From Methylobacterium sp. Leaf465 (GTDB lineage Bacteria > Pseudomonadota > Alphaproteobacteria > Rhizobiales > Beijerinckiaceae): a stretch of DNA of 64,000 bases. Location of the stretch: positions 62,001 to 126,000 of the forward strand of contig NZ_LMRA01000006.1 in NCBI RefSeq assembly GCF_001424705.1, written 5' to 3'. The notes under the pieces were generated by a model, which was not told where the DNA came from, ran no database searches, and saw only the letters and a program-made list of their open reading frames with translations. Positions 62,142 through 64,000 of the stretch are shown piece after piece. The position numbers were made by a program, and so were the translations under genes. How positions within the stretch are numbered: the first letter of the stretch is position 1; each line of letters starts with the position of its first letter.

Positions 62142-63098
62142 TCAGCCCGCCTTGGCGATCACCTCGACGTCGCGGTTCAGGCCACTCTCGACCTTGAATT
62201 CGCGGGTGTAGACCTGCCCGTCGTGCCGGGCGATCAGGACGTAGTCCCCCTCCGCCAGGGTCACCTGCGGGAAGGCGCCGATGGCCTCGCGGATGGTGTC
62301 GCCGCCCGGCGTCAGCACGCTGAAGGCGGTGCCGGCGAAGGCCTCGGCGCCTTCGGCCGCCACCAGCTTCAGGGTCAGGGTGGCGGCGCGGTGGTTGAGG
62401 GTGGCGTCCGTGACCTTGCCGTTCTCCACCTTGAGGTCGGCGCGCTGGATCGCGTTCGAGCCGCCATAGGTCGAGACCACGTGGTAGGTGCCCTCGGGCA
62501 GGCGCAGGAGCTCGCCCGCCTTGACGCCGCTGCGCACGAGGCGCCCCTCGGAGTTCGTCCCGATCGGCACGAAGACCGAGAAGGCGAGCTGGTCGGCGCC
62601 GAGCTTCACGTCGCCGATGGCGCCCGAGAGCTTGAGCGCCCCGGCGCTGACCTTGAGCTGCTCGGCGGCCGGCTGGCCCGCCATGACGACCCGGCGCGCG
62701 GCGCTGGCGAAGCCGTAGGTCACGGTGGCGACGTAAGCGCCCGGCGGCAGGGTGAAACTCGGCTCGGCCGCCTCGGAGCGGGCGACGATGCCGGGCTTCG
62801 TGCCGTCGGTGCGGTCCTCGTAGATGCGCCAGGCGAGGCCGGAGCGCAGGGGCTTGTCGCCGCCCGCGAACACCGCCGTGAGGGTCAGGGCCGCGCTCGC
62901 CGCGCTGGGCAGCGGCGGCGCCGAGGGGTCCGACATCGACGGCGCGGGCATCGAAGGGGAGGGCATGGACGGGGAGGGGAGGTTGGGCCCGATCCGGTTG
63001 TGGAAGGCGTTGCCGTCCTGCGCCGCGGCGGTGCCGGGGTGACCGCCGAGGAGGAGGGCGCAGCCCAGCCAGACCGATCCGTACCCTGCCCGCGCCAT
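62142..63098 (-). CDS. secreted beta-sandwich protein with Ser/Pro linker, 318 aa
   Basis: Signal peptide MARAGYGSVWLGCALLLGGH, cleavage near AAA-QDGNA. A PSPSMPSPSMPAPSM linker follows at ~42-60. The rest holds two or three carboxypeptidase-regulatory-like beta units (e.g. FTLPPGAYVATVTYG, LLRLPEGTYHVVSTYGG, VTLAEGDYVLIARHDGQVYT), each with a G.Y turn. It looks like a periplasmic or surface binding module. Function is unknown. It is 37 bp upstream of the small secreted-protein gene on that strand. Confidence 0.7.
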   Translation of the reverse strand: MARAGYGSVWLGCALLLGGHPGTAAAQDGNAFHNRIGPNLPSPSMPSPSMPAPSMSDPSAPPLPSAASAALTLTAVFAGGDKPLRSGLAWRIYEDRTDGTKPGIVARSEAAEPSFTLPPGAYVATVTYGFASAARRVVMAGQPAAEQLKVSAGALKLSGAIGDVKLGADQLAFSVFVPIGTNSEGRLVRSGVKAGELLRLPEGTYHVVSTYGGSNAIQRADLKVENGKVTDATLNHRAATLTLKLVAAEGAEAFAGTAFSVLTPGGDTIREAIGAFPQVTLAEGDYVLIARHDGQVYTREFKVESGLNRDVEVIAKAG

Positions 63099-63294
63099 CC
63101 CGCACCTCCCAATCCCGACCGGGGCGTCCCGCCGGCGTTGCCAATCTGCCGCCGGCGCGCCATGTCACGGACGGCCGCCGCGCCCGGTGCCCGCCCTCTG
63201 GAACCGGACCATGGCGGCGGCAAGGCCATCCCGCCTCCGAGGGCCGGTCGTCTGCGGCCCCGCCCCTCTCGCCCGATCCTGCTCCAGGGATGCC

Positions 63295-63858
63295 ATGAAC
63301 GCCACCCTCGATCTCCTGCGCACCCGCCGCTCGGTCCCGCCCCTCCGCCTCGCGGGACCGGGCCCGGACGCGGCCGAGCTCGACGCGCTCCTCACCATCG
63401 CGTCGCGCGTGCCGGACCACGGCAAGCTGGCGCCCTGGCGCTTCCTGGTGATCGCGGGCGAGGCCCGCACCCGCATCGGCGACGCCATCGCGGCGGCCTA
63501 TGCCGCCGACCACCCGGAGGCCGACGCCGCGCGCCTCGACCTCGAGCGCCACCGCCTCGCCCTCGCCCCCCTGGTGGTGGCGGTGGTGTCGCGGGCCGGC
63601 CCGCACATCAAGATTCCCGAATGGGAGCAGGTGCTCTCGGCCGGCGCGGTGGCGATGAACCTCGTGGTGGCGGCCAACGCCACGGGCTACGCCACGGCGT
63701 GGCTCACCGAGTGGTTCGCCTACGATTCCCGCATCCTCGACGTCCTCGGCCTCGTGCCCGGCGAGCGCCTCGCGGGCTTCATCCATATCGGGCACGCCCA
63801 GGAGGTGCCGCCCGACCGGCCCCGCCCGGCGCTCGCCGACATCGTCACCCGGCTCTGA
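63295..63858 (+). CDS. nitroreductase family (YdjA-like) oxidoreductase, 187 aa
   Basis: FMN-dependent NAD(P)H oxidoreductase. Motifs are LLRTRRSVPPLRLAGPGPDA, VPDHGKLAPWRFLVIAGEAR and AGAVAMNLVVAANATGYATA, WLTEWFAYDSRILDVLGLVP. The short length and the PDHGKLAPWRF block fit the YdjA/TdsD type. The start at 63295 follows AGGGA. The substrate is unknown. It is followed after ten bases by a flavin reductase-like gene, a plausible FMN partner. Confidence 0.88.
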   Translation: MNATLDLLRTRRSVPPLRLAGPGPDAAELDALLTIASRVPDHGKLAPWRFLVIAGEARTRIGDAIAAAYAADHPEADAARLDLERHRLALAPLVVAVVSRAGPHIKIPEWEQVLSAGAVAMNLVVAANATGYATAWLTEWFAYDSRILDVLGLVPGERLAGFIHIGHAQEVPPDRPRPALADIVTRL

Positions 63859-63868
63859 GGGGCACCCC

Positions 63869-64000
63869 ATGCATTACGACGCCGAGACCAAGGGCCTGCC
63901 GCACAACCCGCTGAAGGCCCTGGTGGCCCCGCGCCCGATCGGCTGGATCAGCGCGATGAACCGCGACGGCGCGGTGAACCTCGCGCCCTATTCCTACTTC
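63869..64000 (+). CDS. flavin reductase family protein, N-terminal part (cut by window edge)
   Basis: Starts at 63869 after GAGGGG and runs off the right edge; 44 residues are visible. They read MHYDAETKGLPHNPLKALVA, then PRPIGWISAMNRDGAVNLAP and YSYF, the classic start of the FMN-binding DIM6/NTAB-type flavin reductase domain. It is only ten bases after the nitroreductase gene and is probably co-transcribed. Confidence 0.88.
   Translation, partial: MHYDAETKGLPHNPLKALVAPRPIGWISAMNRDGAVNLAPYSYF

Noticed and set aside
59579..62197. An 872-residue plus-strand frame over thrS and the next genes
   Set aside because: Arg/Pro/Gly-rich shadow frame; thrS is in another frame of the same strand with complete motifs.

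Overview
The window is high-GC (roughly 70 %) DNA with dense, tightly packed genes whose third codon positions are almost always G or C. An EcfG-type sigma factor, an oxalate/formate antiporter, a two-domain dCTP deaminase, DUF3297, PAS_5 and ErpA proteins, and an IscU-like/YidD pair all point to an alphaproteobacterium of the Hyphomicrobiales. Methylobacterium or a close relative is the most likely source; this is inferred from family content and not from a marker gene. No rRNA, tRNA, CRISPR array, insertion sequence or phage gene was found.

Layout. 0-8.4 kb: end of a glycan-modification locus (AlgX/AlgJ-like protein and an unknown partner), a secreted phospholipase-A2-like protein, an EcfG-type sigma factor with an N-terminal NepR-like segment, glutathione peroxidase, an M20 amidohydrolase, a COG3146 protein, a glycerophosphodiester phosphodiesterase and a RidA protein. 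8.4-17.5 kb: argD-argF, hslO, a secreted three-repeat protein, the apaG-argE-speG operon and dcd. 17.5-27.8 kb: a catabolic island for the organosulfonate 3-sulfolactate. 27.8-32.2 kb: a four-carbon acid sugar (probably D-threonate) operon. 32.3-36 kb: oxlT and small membrane proteins. 36-64 kb: mostly core genes (pgl, gnd, maeB, aspS, rnd, erpA, dgt, hisI, folE, iscU-like, yidD, thrS) mixed with regulators (LysR, PilZ, PAS, CBS), a rhomboid protease, a patatin, a 2-hydroxycarboxylate transporter and several secreted proteins of unknown function.

The most interesting region is the sulfolactate island. On the minus strand, in order, lie suyA, suyB, a DctA-type carrier, slcC, comC, a GntR regulator, sorA and sorB. 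Read together, SlcC and ComC would interconvert the sulfolactate enantiomers through sulfopyruvate, and SuyAB would cleave the R form to pyruvate and bisulfite. A divergent TauE/SafE (TSUP) exporter would move sulfite to the periplasm, where Tat-exported SorA and cytochrome SorB would oxidise it to sulfate. A second, PSE/YeiH-type exporter flanks the other end. The suyA/exporter divergent promoter holds two copies of a TCTTATATAAGA palindrome, the likely GntR operator. The adjoining kdgT-dtnK-pdxA2-deoR operon has three TGCG-type dyads in its promoter and leader. Both substrates could be plant-derived, which would suit a leaf-associated methylotroph (inference).

Other notable items are the NepR-EcfG fusion, a minisatellite of tandem small hairpins before the rhomboid gene, a motif shared by the oxlT promoter and that of a 55-residue protein gene, and several short tandem repeats.
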